A DNA stretch of 64,000 nucleotides from Carboxylicivirga taeanensis. GTDB taxonomy: Bacteria > Bacteroidota > Bacteroidia > Bacteroidales > Marinilabiliaceae. Below, one piece after another: positions 44,591-53,963 of this stretch. Within the stretch, counting starts at the first letter, position 1, and every line of letters begins with the position of its first letter. Location of the stretch: contig NZ_JBPUSJ010000010.1 of assembly GCF_051851475.1 (NCBI RefSeq), forward strand, positions 62,001 through 126,000, in the 5' to 3' direction. The position numbers were made by a program, and so were the translations under genes. The notes under the pieces were generated by a model, which saw nothing but the letters and a program-made list of their open reading frames with translations, was not told the origin of the DNA and did not search any database.

Positions 44591-44920
44591 TTATTGACAA
44601 ATAGCAGCTGCGCGCGCTTCATTAATAAGTTGCTCAGTAATTGCATCCAACTCGAGTTCTATCGTTTTTAACTGAATTGCACTCGAAGATTGACATTTTA
44701 TTGCTAAGTCTCCGGCTGAACTATATTTATCACCGCCATAAAGGAAATAGCATGAGCCCTCGTCATCACAACAAGCTGTAATATCAGCAGCAGAACAAGT
44801 ACCTATATCTTGATCATTTTTATTGCATGACTCCTCTGGATCGTCACTGCCGCAACTAGACAATGTTAATGTAGCCATTCCCAATAGCGCGAATGCAAAT
44901 AATTTCACTACCTTTTTCAT
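44591..44920 (-). CDS. Small cysteine-rich lipoprotein
   Basis: A 109-residue lipoprotein with signal segment ending ATLTLSSC (lipid Cys 23). The mature part carries seven more cysteines, clustered as CNK, GTC, ACCDDEGSC, IKC and a C-terminal ICQ, and ends in a predicted helix (LELDAITEQLINEARAA). Such density in a small secreted protein suggests structural disulfides or redox/metal binding. It lies 10 bp downstream of a DsbA-like oxidoreductase on the same strand, a natural disulfide-forming partner. I do not recognise the family. Confidence 0.78.
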   Translation of the reverse strand: MKKVVKLFAFALLGMATLTLSSCGSDDPEESCNKNDQDIGTCSAADITACCDDEGSCYFLYGGDKYSSAGDLAIKCQSSSAIQLKTIELELDAITEQLINEARAAAICQ

Positions 44921-44930
44921 TTCAACACTT

Positions 44931-45557
44931 TTAAAGTTTGTTTATTTTTTTCTTTAAATAGTTATAATCCTTAAAGCCGGATATAACATCACTCCCCAAT
45001 ACAAATGTAGGCGTTCCTTTGGTTTTCAGAACCTGAAACTCATAAATATTTCTTATAATATCACTTCCGTCAGAATCCAAAATACACTCTCCTAGAAACT
45101 CATTTTCGACCACGTAATCGTCAATTAGCTGATTAAAATGCTCAGTATACATTATTTGACTATTATGGAGCAAAAGGGCATGTAACTTTTCATAACTACC
45201 AAACTTATTGATACAGATAGCTGTTTGGTAGGCTCTTAAAGCCATCGCATCATTCCCTCTGCAAATCAAGCGAAGCACTAACTTTATTTTACCTGTTCTA
45301 ATAAAATCATCATGCAAACTTGGGTAAACCTCATCGAAAAACTTCTTACAATATGAACAATTATAGTCATAGTATAAAATAATACTTTGTTCTGCCGATT
45401 CCTGGCCAAACACAATATCTGAAACCCTAACCTGTTTTATCTCCTCTAATTGTTCATCACTGCTAAATTCAAAATAAGCCCAAACAAGAGCTGATAAAGC
45501 TCCCAATAAAAATAAATACAACCACCCATTAATCTTCCTATATCTACTCATGAGCAA
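44931..45557 (-). CDS. Membrane-anchored DsbA/thioredoxin-like oxidoreductase
   Basis: A 208-residue protein with an uncleaved N-terminal anchor (about 11-30, GWLYLFLLGALSALVWAYF) and a periplasmic DsbA-type fold: active site C67-S-Y-C70 in YYDYNCSYCKKFF, a helical insertion (75-170) with further cysteines (RLICRG, AICIN, GECIL), and cis-Pro in KTKGTPTFVLGSDVI. It may form, isomerise or reduce disulfides in the envelope. The gene sits 5 bp after the AsmA-like gene and 10 bp before the Cys-rich lipoprotein, so all three should be one transcript. ATG 45551 (MSRYRK) is an alternative start. Confidence 0.85.
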   Translation of the reverse strand: MLMSRYRKINGWLYLFLLGALSALVWAYFEFSSDEQLEEIKQVRVSDIVFGQESAEQSIILYYDYNCSYCKKFFDEVYPSLHDDFIRTGKIKLVLRLICRGNDAMALRAYQTAICINKFGSYEKLHALLLHNSQIMYTEHFNQLIDDYVVENEFLGECILDSDGSDIIRNIYEFQVLKTKGTPTFVLGSDVISGFKDYNYLKKKINKL

Positions 45558-45562
45558 ATTTA

Positions 45563-48547
45563 TTAATCATTAACACCTGTTTCATACTGCACAATCAGAG
45601 GATGAAACTCCAACTGAGCGAACGCTTCTTTTACATAAATAAGACTTTTCATCTTATTACGCATCTGAGAATCTTTGCCTTCCAAGGTGCTCTTTACAGT
45701 TTCTCCATTCTTAATCTTATATACCGCATAAAGAGATGTTAGGCCCTTCGTTCCCCCGTCTGTTGTTTGTTTATCTGCTTTGGCTTGCTTTTTCTCAATT
45801 CGATCAGTCTTTCCTTTTCTTAAAATTTCTTTCAAATAAAATCGCAGGTGATATTGACAATCCAAATTAAATTCCTGCATTCCAAAAAGGCTGATATCAA
45901 ATGTATTTGTCCTGATATTCGTCAGTGGGGCATACACAGCTCCTCCAGTCATAAACATTTTGGTATCTACAGTTTTAAATTGCAAATCATCCAAACCATC
46001 GATATTATAATCACGACCCATTTCAGCTGTAATTGGATAGTCTTTCAAACGCCCCTCCTCCAGTAATAAATTAGCTTTTAACTTAATTTTGTCCATCACT
46101 ATTGAATCATCAATAAAAACAATCTGACCCGCAAGACTGTCTGCACTTAGAAATCCACTCAACTGCTCATGACTGATATACACCTCTTCGGTATAGTCCA
46201 TAAAGTCGTCAAAGTCATATAATAGCTGATTAATATCCAACCCTTTAGTAGTGTTTTTAAAGTTAATCTTCATTTCATCACCTGGCAGCCTCTGTGCTTT
46301 AACAGAGCTATTAGTGGTTCCTTTAAACGCATCGATCTTTAGCTGATCAATAATATACAGGCTGTCAGACATATTGTATAGGGCACTTATATTTTCGAAC
46401 AAGGCGTTTTCGTACCAGAAACTTTTGGCGGTTACTTTTCCTTTCGCCTGAAAGCGGTAGTTGGCCGGCTCAGCACTGACATCCGATTCAGCCTGCTCCG
46501 TAGCTCCTTCATTGTCCATAAGCGGTGCAAAGGCCACAAAATCAATATCCCCTAAATTCAAATAGGCGTCTACTTTTACTGTATCTGGCTGGTTCAACCA
46601 AAAAGCATGGTAGAAGTTACTAATGCATGTTGAATCGGCATCGAACTCTACGCCTGCCAATGCACCCGAACAATCCTCAAGCCGAATGGTGTCTTGTGCT
46701 AAACGAACATGACCTGTAAGTTTATTTACCTGCATTAAGGGCGCATTCATTTCAACAGTAGCATCATCAAAACCTAGTAACAACTCCCCCTTGGTAAAAA
46801 GATGTTGCATAAGATGCTCCACCAATGAATCGAGCTGCAGGGAGCCAGCAGAACGAAGCTGTGCACTTACCTTCCCACTCATTTTATTAACCAACGAATC
46901 TGGAACGAAAGGGGCAAACTCAGCCAAATCAAGTGCGGCATTGGCATCAATCGAGTAATACGGACTGTTGGGGTTATTGAATTGAAGCTGACCTGACAAT
47001 CGGCTATTCACAGTCTTCACATCTAATTCTTTACACGTAAAACCAAGAGTTTTAATATGAGATAGTTGACCTGTATAACTGGCTAAAAAGTGTGCATCCG
47101 TTAAATTAAACTGATAGTCAGGGAGTCGCACCCTAAGACTATCGGCTTTCAAGGAGTGTTTCTGATAAGCAATTTGCCCGCTCAAACCCTCAACTGCAAT
47201 ACCTGAATTCATTTGCACAGCCACCTCTTGAAGCCCAATGCTTCCCTTGGTATGAGCCAACAAATAATCGGCATACTGCAGATCAATACTGTCTGGTAAA
47301 ACACCACTCGTCGCCATTTTCAGATTTACCCGACCGCCCAAGTAACTCACTAATGAATCAGGAATAAACATTCCGATATCATCTAACTTGAGCTCTACAT
47401 TGGACTTTAAACGATAGCTCATCTTATCGAGGTTTGTAACTTGAGCATGTAAAGAGGCTTTACTTCCTCCAGAAACAAAACTGAAGGTATCAACTGTAAT
47501 ACTGGTGGATGCATTATTCATCAATTCACCATTGGTATACGTACCTGAAAAAAAGATGGATTCAATGGCAGGAAAGCGTTCTAATCCAACTTGTCCGGCC
47601 TTAAGACGCAGCTGGGCATCAATTTTTGGCAGGGTGCTATCATTAACTTCTCCTTTAAGGGTGGCATTAAAGGATGCCAAACCGCCCAAACGATTTATTT
47701 GATAGGCCGTGAGTAAACTATCGGGCAGGTATTTTTTTAGTTCTGAAATATTCAACTCCTGCGATGAAATAGTGAGATCGGTAAATATTGACTGTTGATT
47801 CTTTACTTCCCCCCTGGCGGCTAACTGAAGACCATCAGAAACAATATTTAAGCTATGCAGTGATACCAGATCATTAAAATACACAACATCAATATCCACC
47901 TCTGTTTCATCCATCAAATGAAGATTTGTTCCCGGGTAGCGACAATTATTTGCTCGTAACGTTCCCTTAAAGGCAGCCTTCGTATTTTGATCATCCATAT
48001 GGATACTGGATAGCCCTTCATCTATGTACAAACAGGCACTGATCTTATTTTTGTCGTCGGTATAAGTACAAAACAGCTCACTAAGTTCCAAATGCTCAAT
48101 TGATAGAAATAGCGGAGCATTAGAGCTGTCATTAGCAGCCTCAGGCACTTCAGGACCCGATAAAAAGACATCGAAATTAGTCTTACCACTGCTATCTACC
48201 TTGTAAAAAGCATTGCCTCCCTCAACCGCTATTTCGGTAATATTAAATTCTCCATCAAGCAATGGCCACATTTCTACTGAAACAAACACCCGCTCAACCT
48301 GTGCCATGGTATCTGCCTGGCTGGATACGTTTACCTCCCGCAGCTCAACCATTGCATCAGGAAATGCTTTGACTAACGAAAAGTCAATGTCATTAACAGA
48401 AATGCTTGCATCTATCGAGCTGTTAATCTGCTTCAGAGCTATCTTAGCAATCCTATTCTCAGCCAATTCTGCAATCAGAATAAGAGTGAGTAACAAGGCA
48501 AAAAATACCAAAAAGAAATAGGCTAAAGTGTGTTTTAATCGCATCAT
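45563..48547 (-). CDS. AsmA-family envelope protein
   Basis: A 994-residue protein anchored by one N-terminal helix (about 8-28, AYFFLVFFALLLTLILIAEL) with the AsmA N-terminal pattern LKQINSSIDASISVNDIDFSLVKAFPDAM and a long periplasmic repeat of beta-strands, ending in the AsmA_2 region (LRFYLKEILRKGKTDRIEKKQ). AsmA/TamB-like proteins form hydrophobic grooves that carry phospholipids between the inner and outer membranes. It is the first gene of the minus-strand operon with the DsbA-like and Cys-rich proteins. The 493-bp upstream gap separates it from the divergent RemB-like gene. Confidence 0.85.
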   Translation of the reverse strand: MMRLKHTLAYFFLVFFALLLTLILIAELAENRIAKIALKQINSSIDASISVNDIDFSLVKAFPDAMVELREVNVSSQADTMAQVERVFVSVEMWPLLDGEFNITEIAVEGGNAFYKVDSSGKTNFDVFLSGPEVPEAANDSSNAPLFLSIEHLELSELFCTYTDDKNKISACLYIDEGLSSIHMDDQNTKAAFKGTLRANNCRYPGTNLHLMDETEVDIDVVYFNDLVSLHSLNIVSDGLQLAARGEVKNQQSIFTDLTISSQELNISELKKYLPDSLLTAYQINRLGGLASFNATLKGEVNDSTLPKIDAQLRLKAGQVGLERFPAIESIFFSGTYTNGELMNNASTSITVDTFSFVSGGSKASLHAQVTNLDKMSYRLKSNVELKLDDIGMFIPDSLVSYLGGRVNLKMATSGVLPDSIDLQYADYLLAHTKGSIGLQEVAVQMNSGIAVEGLSGQIAYQKHSLKADSLRVRLPDYQFNLTDAHFLASYTGQLSHIKTLGFTCKELDVKTVNSRLSGQLQFNNPNSPYYSIDANAALDLAEFAPFVPDSLVNKMSGKVSAQLRSAGSLQLDSLVEHLMQHLFTKGELLLGFDDATVEMNAPLMQVNKLTGHVRLAQDTIRLEDCSGALAGVEFDADSTCISNFYHAFWLNQPDTVKVDAYLNLGDIDFVAFAPLMDNEGATEQAESDVSAEPANYRFQAKGKVTAKSFWYENALFENISALYNMSDSLYIIDQLKIDAFKGTTNSSVKAQRLPGDEMKINFKNTTKGLDINQLLYDFDDFMDYTEEVYISHEQLSGFLSADSLAGQIVFIDDSIVMDKIKLKANLLLEEGRLKDYPITAEMGRDYNIDGLDDLQFKTVDTKMFMTGGAVYAPLTNIRTNTFDISLFGMQEFNLDCQYHLRFYLKEILRKGKTDRIEKKQAKADKQTTDGGTKGLTSLYAVYKIKNGETVKSTLEGKDSQMRNKMKSLIYVKEAFAQLEFHPLIVQYETGVND

Positions 48548-49040
48548 ATCGGAACTACAGCTATACTGTTTTTATCATTTTTAATCAATGAGGAGCAAAT
48601 TTATGATTTATGTATAAGCCGGCTATCATTTCAATAAAAAACTTATCCTTTTTACACTCTATAGCGAAAATTCGATGCTTTTCGATTGACTCCCTCCCCT
48701 GCTTCCCTTAACTTAGCTATATCTCAGGGATGGGATTTCGAATTCAGTTATGGAGCCGAAAGCTGTAGCACCTCGCTATAATAAGGGTACGAGGATCCTG
48801 GTGAAAGTTTTGCCAAAAAAGGATAACGAGAGATGTCACGGCTTTTAGCTCTTTTTATTTAAAGCCCCAATCACAAAAGTACAGCGCTCCTCGGCATGTT
48901 GGCTAAACAACATATAGCGGCTTGCCATTTTTCCACTTAATCTGCAGCCATTCTTCCCTTATTTTTACTGAAACTTTGCCTATAGCAAGGCGTATAGATG
49001 CCAGGTAAATTGTATATTCGTTGTTAAAAGACCATCATCT
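48548..49040. other. 493-bp intergenic region, no established gene
   Basis: Divergent gap between the AsmA operon and the RemB-like gene. It holds a 32-codon frame on + (48750-48848, starting MEPKAVAPRY, basic, ending RCHGF) and several short dyads around it (CCTCG/CGAGG, ATCCT/AGGAT, and GGCTTT/AAAGCC near 48840-48866). Neither a known RNA nor a known peptide is recognised. Promoters for both flanking genes should lie here but no box convinced me. Confidence 0.4.
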
Positions 49041-50660
49041 ATGATTAAGCAATACCTTGCAATCATTATTATTGCAATGATTGGGCACTGTTTGTCAGCT
49101 CAGTCCATCAGTCATTACGAAGACACCTACTACTCTCCTTTTGAACGTTACGTGTATAAACCTTCAACAAATTTCCATACAGCAGTCCGTCAATACCGCA
49201 TGGATCAGCTTAATACTTTAGTAAACACTGATTCGGTGTTATACAATGGGTTGAGGATCCCCAATGGAAAACTAAACTTTTGGCAGCGCCTGCTGCATGA
49301 CGATCTCTTTACCTTGGATAAAGGCGACATTAACATTGTGGTAAATCCTATTTTTGCCTTTGAAGGAGGACGAGAAAACGAAGAAGGTCTCACAACCTGG
49401 ACCAACACAAGAGGGCTCTTTATTAAAGGAAATATTGGTAAACACCTGCATTTTTACACTGATTTCGTCGAAAACCAGGCAGTAGTTCCTAACTACATCA
49501 ACCAGTTTGCAAGCCAAACCAATATGATGCCCGGACAAGGTCAGCGGAAAAACTTCGGCAGCAACGGGCACGACTATGCGCAAGCCACCGGCTACATCGC
49601 ATTTAACTTTGCTAAATACTTTCATCTGCAACTGGGTAATGGCAAGCACTTTATTGGAGATGGACACCGCTCACTGCTACTTTCTGATGGCGCCTTTAGT
49701 TACCCCTACGTAAAGCTTACAGCCGATTTTTGGAATATTAAATACATGGTAATGTGGAACAAAATGCTCAACTACGATGCGATAGCTGACCAAACAGACT
49801 TTCGCTATCCGGGCAAATATGGCGTTCATCAATACCTGGACTGGAACCTGACTAAACGGCTGAGTATTGGATTATATGCCAATGTTGTATACGCTGAGCA
49901 GGATACAACCGGTTATCGTGGCTTCGACATTCACTACCTGAACCCTGTTAATTTTTTCCGACCGGTGGAATACAACCTGGGATCGCCAGATAATGTAACC
50001 ATGGGATTAAATGCGCGATATATAGCTGCTAAGTGGTTAACCTTCTACGGACAGTTTGTATTAGGCGAATTTAAATTTGATGAAGTATTTAGCGGCAATA
50101 AGTGGTGGGCCAACAAACAAGGGTTTCAATTAGGGGCTCGTACTTTTGATTTACTAGGCATTGATAAGCTCGATCTTCAGTTAGAATATAACCAGATAAG
50201 GCCCTATACCTATTCGCATTATACCAGTATTTATTCCTATTCGCACCTGAACCAGCCCATGGCACACATCTTAGGTGCCAACTTCAGAGAAGGCCTTGCC
50301 ATACTAAAATACCGCAAAAACCGCTGGCTATTTAAAACAGAGCTAATGGCCACCATGTATGGCGATGATTATGGCGATGGCATTAGCTGGGGCAAAGATG
50401 TTGTAAAGCCGAATACGCAACGACCACTTGATGAAAACGGACGCCCTGTGGACCATGGCTACTCAATAGGTGATGGCCTTAAAACCAATATTTACAATGC
50501 CGATTTTAATGTGTCGTTTCTGGTCAACCCGCGCAACATGTTCAACATTGTAGCGGGAGCAAGAGTCAGAACAATGACCAACGACCAGGAAACAATGGAT
50601 ACACAACATGTCTATTTTGGCATACGCACCTCGTTAAAGAGTCTGTACTATAACTTTTAA
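49041..50660 (+). CDS. Outer-membrane beta-barrel protein, RemB / Wzi-like
   Basis: A 539-residue exported protein: signal peptide about 1-20 (YLAIIIIAMIGHCLSAQ), a short helical lead (SPFERYVYKP, HTAVRQYRMDQL), then alternating strands with many aromatic ends (HFYTDFVENQAVVPNYINQF, YAQATGYIAFNFAKYFHLQ, LGNGKHFIGDGHRSLLLSD, SLKSLYYNF at the end). The GNGKHFIGDGHRSLLLS segment and overall length fit Bacteroidetes gliding-motility protein RemB and the Wzi capsule-assembly barrels. Precise function, capsule attachment or motility, cannot be told; no other gliding genes lie nearby. A bidirectional terminator follows. Confidence 0.72.
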   Translation: MIKQYLAIIIIAMIGHCLSAQSISHYEDTYYSPFERYVYKPSTNFHTAVRQYRMDQLNTLVNTDSVLYNGLRIPNGKLNFWQRLLHDDLFTLDKGDINIVVNPIFAFEGGRENEEGLTTWTNTRGLFIKGNIGKHLHFYTDFVENQAVVPNYINQFASQTNMMPGQGQRKNFGSNGHDYAQATGYIAFNFAKYFHLQLGNGKHFIGDGHRSLLLSDGAFSYPYVKLTADFWNIKYMVMWNKMLNYDAIADQTDFRYPGKYGVHQYLDWNLTKRLSIGLYANVVYAEQDTTGYRGFDIHYLNPVNFFRPVEYNLGSPDNVTMGLNARYIAAKWLTFYGQFVLGEFKFDEVFSGNKWWANKQGFQLGARTFDLLGIDKLDLQLEYNQIRPYTYSHYTSIYSYSHLNQPMAHILGANFREGLAILKYRKNRWLFKTELMATMYGDDYGDGISWGKDVVKPNTQRPLDENGRPVDHGYSIGDGLKTNIYNADFNVSFLVNPRNMFNIVAGARVRTMTNDQETMDTQHVYFGIRTSLKSLYYNF

Positions 50661-50758
50661 CAGCACAAGAAAAAAACATCGGATTACGCAAATGTCCCTG
50701 AGCTAATTTGCAGAAATAAAAATCCCGGAAAAATCCTTTATTCCGCCTACCATAAAAC

Positions 50759-50795
50759 AAATGGGGCACCTTTATCAGATGCCCCATTTTATATT
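50759..50795. terminator. Bidirectional terminator between RemB-like gene and aspS
   Basis: AAATGGGGCA (50759-50768) / TGCCCCATTT (50780-50789), 10-bp perfect stem with 11-nt loop, T-rich on both outer sides (TTTTATATT on +, GTTTTATG on -). It ends the convergent pair. Confidence 0.75.
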
Positions 50796-50810
50796 GTACT
50801 AAAATAATCG

Positions 50811-52568
50811 CTACTGCTCTTTTAGCGTAAGTGCAATCTTTAACTCGTCCAACTGCTCTTTAGCTACAGGCGATGGAGAATCAATCATCACATCTCGGCC
50901 TGAGTTGTTTTTAGGGAACGCGATTACATCACGTATAGAATCCAGACCAGCAAACATGGCTACCAAACGGTCAAAGCCAAAAGCTACTCCTCCATGTGGA
51001 GGCGCTCCGTATTTGAAGGCATTCATCAAAAAGCCAAACTGGTTTTCTGCTTCTTCCTCTGTAAAACCAAGTAACTTAAACATTTTTTGCTGCAGCTCAT
51101 CGTTGTAAATACGAACCGAACCACCGCCTATCTCCACACCATTGATTACTAAATCATAGGCATTGGCACGAACCTCCCCGGGATTGGTATCTAACTGAGC
51201 CAGATCTTCCTCTTTTGGTGAGGTGAACGGGTGGTGCATGGCATAAAACCGCTTTGTATCTTCATCCCACTCCAACAATGGGAAGTCAACAACCCATAAT
51301 GGCGAGAACTTATTCTTATCGCGCAAACCTAAACGTTCGCCCATCTCCAAACGCAACTCGCAAAGGGCATTTAGTGTTTTATTGCGAACACCGGCCAGTA
51401 TCAGCACTAAATCACCTTCTTTAGCATTGAATTTTTTACCCAGCTCTTTTAATTCGTCTGCACTGAAAAATTTATCAATAGATGATTTAACGGAGCCATC
51501 TGCATTAAACTTAATATAAATCAGGCCACCAGCACCAATTTGTGGTTTCTTCACAAAATCGGTTAGCTGATCCAGCTGTTTGCGTGTATAAGATGCACAT
51601 CCTTCGGCGCAAATACCACCAACATATTCTGCTTCATTGAACAACTTAAACTCTGAGTTTTTCACTGCCTCAGTAAGCTCAACAAACTTCATCCCGAAGC
51701 GGGTATCAGGCTTATCCGACCCGTAATATTTCATGGCATCTGCATAAGCTAAACGCGGAAAGGTGTAGTCAATATCTACATTCTTAATCGTTTTAAACAG
51801 ATGCTTGGTCATTCCTTCAAATGTATTCAGGATATCTTCCTGCTCAACAAACGACATCTCGCAGTCAATCTGGGTAAATTCAGGCTGACGATCGGCGCGC
51901 AAATCTTCATCACGAAAACACTTCACAATCTGGAAATAGCGATCGAAACCACTCACCATCAGCAACTGTTTAAATACCTGCGGCGACTGTGGCAACGCAT
52001 AAAACTGGCCTTCATTCATGCGCGAGGGGACAATAAAGTCTCTTGCCCCTTCAGGAGTGGACTTTATTAAAACAGGTGTTTCTGTTTCAATGAAATTTTC
52101 GGAATTTAAATAATTACGTACCTCAAAACCAATCTTATGGCGCAATATCAAATTCTCACGTACCGGACTACGGCGTAAATCCAGATAGCGATATTTCATA
52201 CGTAACTCATCACCGCCATCAGTTTCGTCCTCAATGGTAAAAGGCGGTAATTCGGAAGAATTCAGAACCGACAACTGTTCCACCAGAATTTCAATATCAC
52301 CAGTAGCTATCTTACTGTTTTTATTACTGCGTTCTGCTACCTGTCCTTTGACTTGTATAACAAACTCACGTCCCAATTCTTCTGCTTGCTCGCAGAGATC
52401 CTTATGGGTTTGTTCGTTAAAAACCAGCTGAGTAATACCATAACGATCCCGTAAGTCGATAAAAGTCATTCCACCCAGGTTTCTTATCTTTTGCACCCAA
52501 CCACTTAATGTTACCGTTTGATTGATGTGCTCAATTCTTAATTCTCCGCACGTATGTGTCCTGTACAT
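50811..52568 (-). CDS. aspS: Aspartyl-tRNA synthetase
   Basis: A 585-residue bacterial-type AspRS. From ATG 52568 the protein begins MYRTHTCGELR, the normal start; the frame is open to 52664 but that leader is not part of the enzyme. OB-fold anticodon-binding domain at about 1-110 (VTLSGWVQKIRNLGGMTFIDLRD split here as GWVQKIRNLGGMTFIDL), class II catalytic domain with FIETETPVLIKSTPEGARDF, DRYFQIVKCFRDEDLRADRQ, the bacterial GAD insert in the middle (about 290-420), and motif 3 GVAFGFDRLVAMFAG. Standard housekeeping gene; it has a promoter with an unusual dyad. Confidence 0.97.
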   Translation of the reverse strand: MYRTHTCGELRIEHINQTVTLSGWVQKIRNLGGMTFIDLRDRYGITQLVFNEQTHKDLCEQAEELGREFVIQVKGQVAERSNKNSKIATGDIEILVEQLSVLNSSELPPFTIEDETDGGDELRMKYRYLDLRRSPVRENLILRHKIGFEVRNYLNSENFIETETPVLIKSTPEGARDFIVPSRMNEGQFYALPQSPQVFKQLLMVSGFDRYFQIVKCFRDEDLRADRQPEFTQIDCEMSFVEQEDILNTFEGMTKHLFKTIKNVDIDYTFPRLAYADAMKYYGSDKPDTRFGMKFVELTEAVKNSEFKLFNEAEYVGGICAEGCASYTRKQLDQLTDFVKKPQIGAGGLIYIKFNADGSVKSSIDKFFSADELKELGKKFNAKEGDLVLILAGVRNKTLNALCELRLEMGERLGLRDKNKFSPLWVVDFPLLEWDEDTKRFYAMHHPFTSPKEEDLAQLDTNPGEVRANAYDLVINGVEIGGGSVRIYNDELQQKMFKLLGFTEEEAENQFGFLMNAFKYGAPPHGGVAFGFDRLVAMFAGLDSIRDVIAFPKNNSGRDVMIDSPSPVAKEQLDELKIALTLKEQ

Positions 52569-52582
52569 TGTAATTACATATT

Positions 52583-52616
52583 TATCGTTGCCAGTTGGCA
52601 AATGTATGCAACGATA
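52583..52616. promoter_or_regulatory. Inverted repeat around the aspS -7 box
   Basis: Perfect 9-bp arms TATCGTTGC (52583-52591) and GCAACGATA (52608-52616) flank the minus-strand -7 box; a second dyad TTGCCA/TGGCAA (52588-52601) lies inside. The geometry suits an operator, since only part of the repeat would be transcribed. Confidence 0.5.
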
Positions 52617-52629
52617 TTGACGTTTAAAA
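52599..52629 (-). promoter_or_regulatory. Bacteroidetes-type promoter of aspS
   Basis: Minus-strand TACATTTG (52606-52599) matches TAnnTTTG and TTTT lies 19 nt upstream near -33. Thirty bp separate the -7 box from the aspS ATG. Confidence 0.6.
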
Positions 52630-52762
52630 TTATCTTTGCGAAAATAGTAAGAAAATAAATACAAAAAAGCCGTTGAGACTTTTAGGGCACAGTTTTTTAA
52701 CTCAGGCTGAGTAATACATGACTTTTGTCAATACATGTAACTAATTAAAAAAACACATTGCT

Positions 52763-53209
52763 ATGAGCACGATTACCTTTTCGGATGAATACTTTATGAA
52801 ACAAGCTTTTACCGAAGCCCAGAAAGCTAAAGAGAAAGATGAAGTTCCGGTAGGTGCTGTGGTGGTTTGTAACAACCAAATTATTGCCAGAAGCCACAAC
52901 CTCACAGAAACTCTCAATGATGTGACAGCCCATGCTGAGATGCTGGCAATTACAGCTGCTGCTGAGTTTTTGGGCGGCAAATACCTCAACGAGTGCACCC
53001 TTTATGTTACTCTAGAGCCTTGCGTTATGTGTGCCGGTGCGCTTAACTGGTCGCAAATAAAAGGTATTGTATATGGCGCTCAAGACGAAAAACGCGGCTT
53101 TTCGCGCTGTGAACCACCGCTAATTCACCCCAAAACAAGTGTTGTGTCAGGCATTATGCAAGAGGAGTGCAGAACCATTATTCAGGAATTTTTTAAACAA
53201 AAAAGGTAA
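52763..53209 (+). CDS. tadA: tRNA-specific adenosine deaminase
   Basis: TadA deaminates A34 to inosine in tRNA-Arg(ACG). A 148-residue cytidine-deaminase fold with zinc ligands H57 (in THAEML-like AHAEM, catalytic E59), C87 and C90 (EPCVMC). PVGAVVV (29-35) is typical of the family. ATG 52763 begins a normal length protein. It is divergent from aspS across about 194 bp; 53210-53525 downstream holds no recognised feature. Confidence 0.93.
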   Translation: MSTITFSDEYFMKQAFTEAQKAKEKDEVPVGAVVVCNNQIIARSHNLTETLNDVTAHAEMLAITAAAEFLGGKYLNECTLYVTLEPCVMCAGALNWSQIKGIVYGAQDEKRGFSRCEPPLIHPKTSVVSGIMQEECRTIIQEFFKQKR

Positions 53210-53525
53210 TCGGTTTGGTTTAGACCACTTAACAAATGCATCTTAAACTCTATCTGTCGATATTTTTTAAGATTTATGACCAACGCTCATTCCCCAGTGA
53301 CCAAGTTCACAAAATAAAATATAAAAGACCTTTTTTAACACACCCAGTCCCCTAATAAGCAACACCTTCCATCCTGTTCAGCGCAACTTTGCTACCACAA
53401 AAACGTTATTAACAGGGGTACTATCACCCCATCATGGTGAAACAAGTCGAATAACATGATTTCTTGCTCAGCTAAAGAACCGTTTGAAGACTTACATGTG
53501 GCAATTAAACCCAAATTTAAGACAC

Positions 53526-53882
53526 ATGAAAAAAGTTCTAATTGTGGATGATGCAGCGGACAGCCGCTCTCTTTTAAAAATGATGCTACAACACTACGAG
53601 GTTGAAGTATTGGAAGCCAAAGACGGCGTTGAAGGCTGGAGAATGATTGTGGCCAAACAACCCGATTTGATATTATTGGACTTACACATGCCCAACAAGG
53701 ATGGCTTCTCTATTCTCGAAGATTTAGAAGAAGAATGGCTGGGCATACCCGTGATTGTTGTGTCGGGCGACACCGATGCTGAAACCATTGATGCCTGCCA
53801 GTATTATGGCGCTAAAGCCTTCCTGAAGAAACCACTCATTTTAGAGGAGTTCAAAGAGGCCATAAAGGTTTTACCACTTTAA
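53526..53882 (+). CDS. Stand-alone response regulator receiver
   Basis: A 118-residue CheY-like receiver domain with no output domain. Acidic pair D8/D9, phosphoacceptor D52 (LILLDLHMP), S80 and K101/K102 (FLKKPL) are all present. It could pass phosphate from a hybrid kinase or steer motility. ATG 53526 (MKKVLIVDD) is used; in-frame TTG 53484 adds a poorly fitting 14 residues. No kinase is adjacent; the kinase at 36339 lacks a receiver and is a distant candidate. Confidence 0.9.
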   Translation: MKKVLIVDDAADSRSLLKMMLQHYEVEVLEAKDGVEGWRMIVAKQPDLILLDLHMPNKDGFSILEDLEEEWLGIPVIVVSGDTDAETIDACQYYGAKAFLKKPLILEEFKEAIKVLPL

Positions 53883-53910
53883 AAACAATTATTTATGACA
53901 ATACATAACA

Positions 53911-53940
53911 AAGCCCGGCTTTTAACAACCGGGCTCTATT
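53911..53940. terminator. Hairpin between response regulator and T9SS protein genes
   Basis: AGCCCGG (53912-53918) / CCGGGCT (53929-53935), 7-bp stem; short T-rich stretches on both sides. Probably a weak bidirectional terminator for the convergent genes. Confidence 0.6.
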
Positions 53941-53963
53941 GAATTGTATTGGTATACTTTATT

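Noticed and set aside
48721..48870. Possible tRNA, tmRNA or SRP RNA
   Set aside because: TTCGAATTC looks like a T-loop for a moment, but no acceptor stem, anticodon arm or terminal CCA can be built.
49272..49667. 131-codon minus-strand frame
   Set aside because: Antisense to the RemB-like barrel gene.
52569..52664. 32-residue N-terminal extension of AspRS
   Set aside because: The open frame crosses the promoter and dyad; AspRS proteins start MYRTHxCGELR, so 52568 is used.
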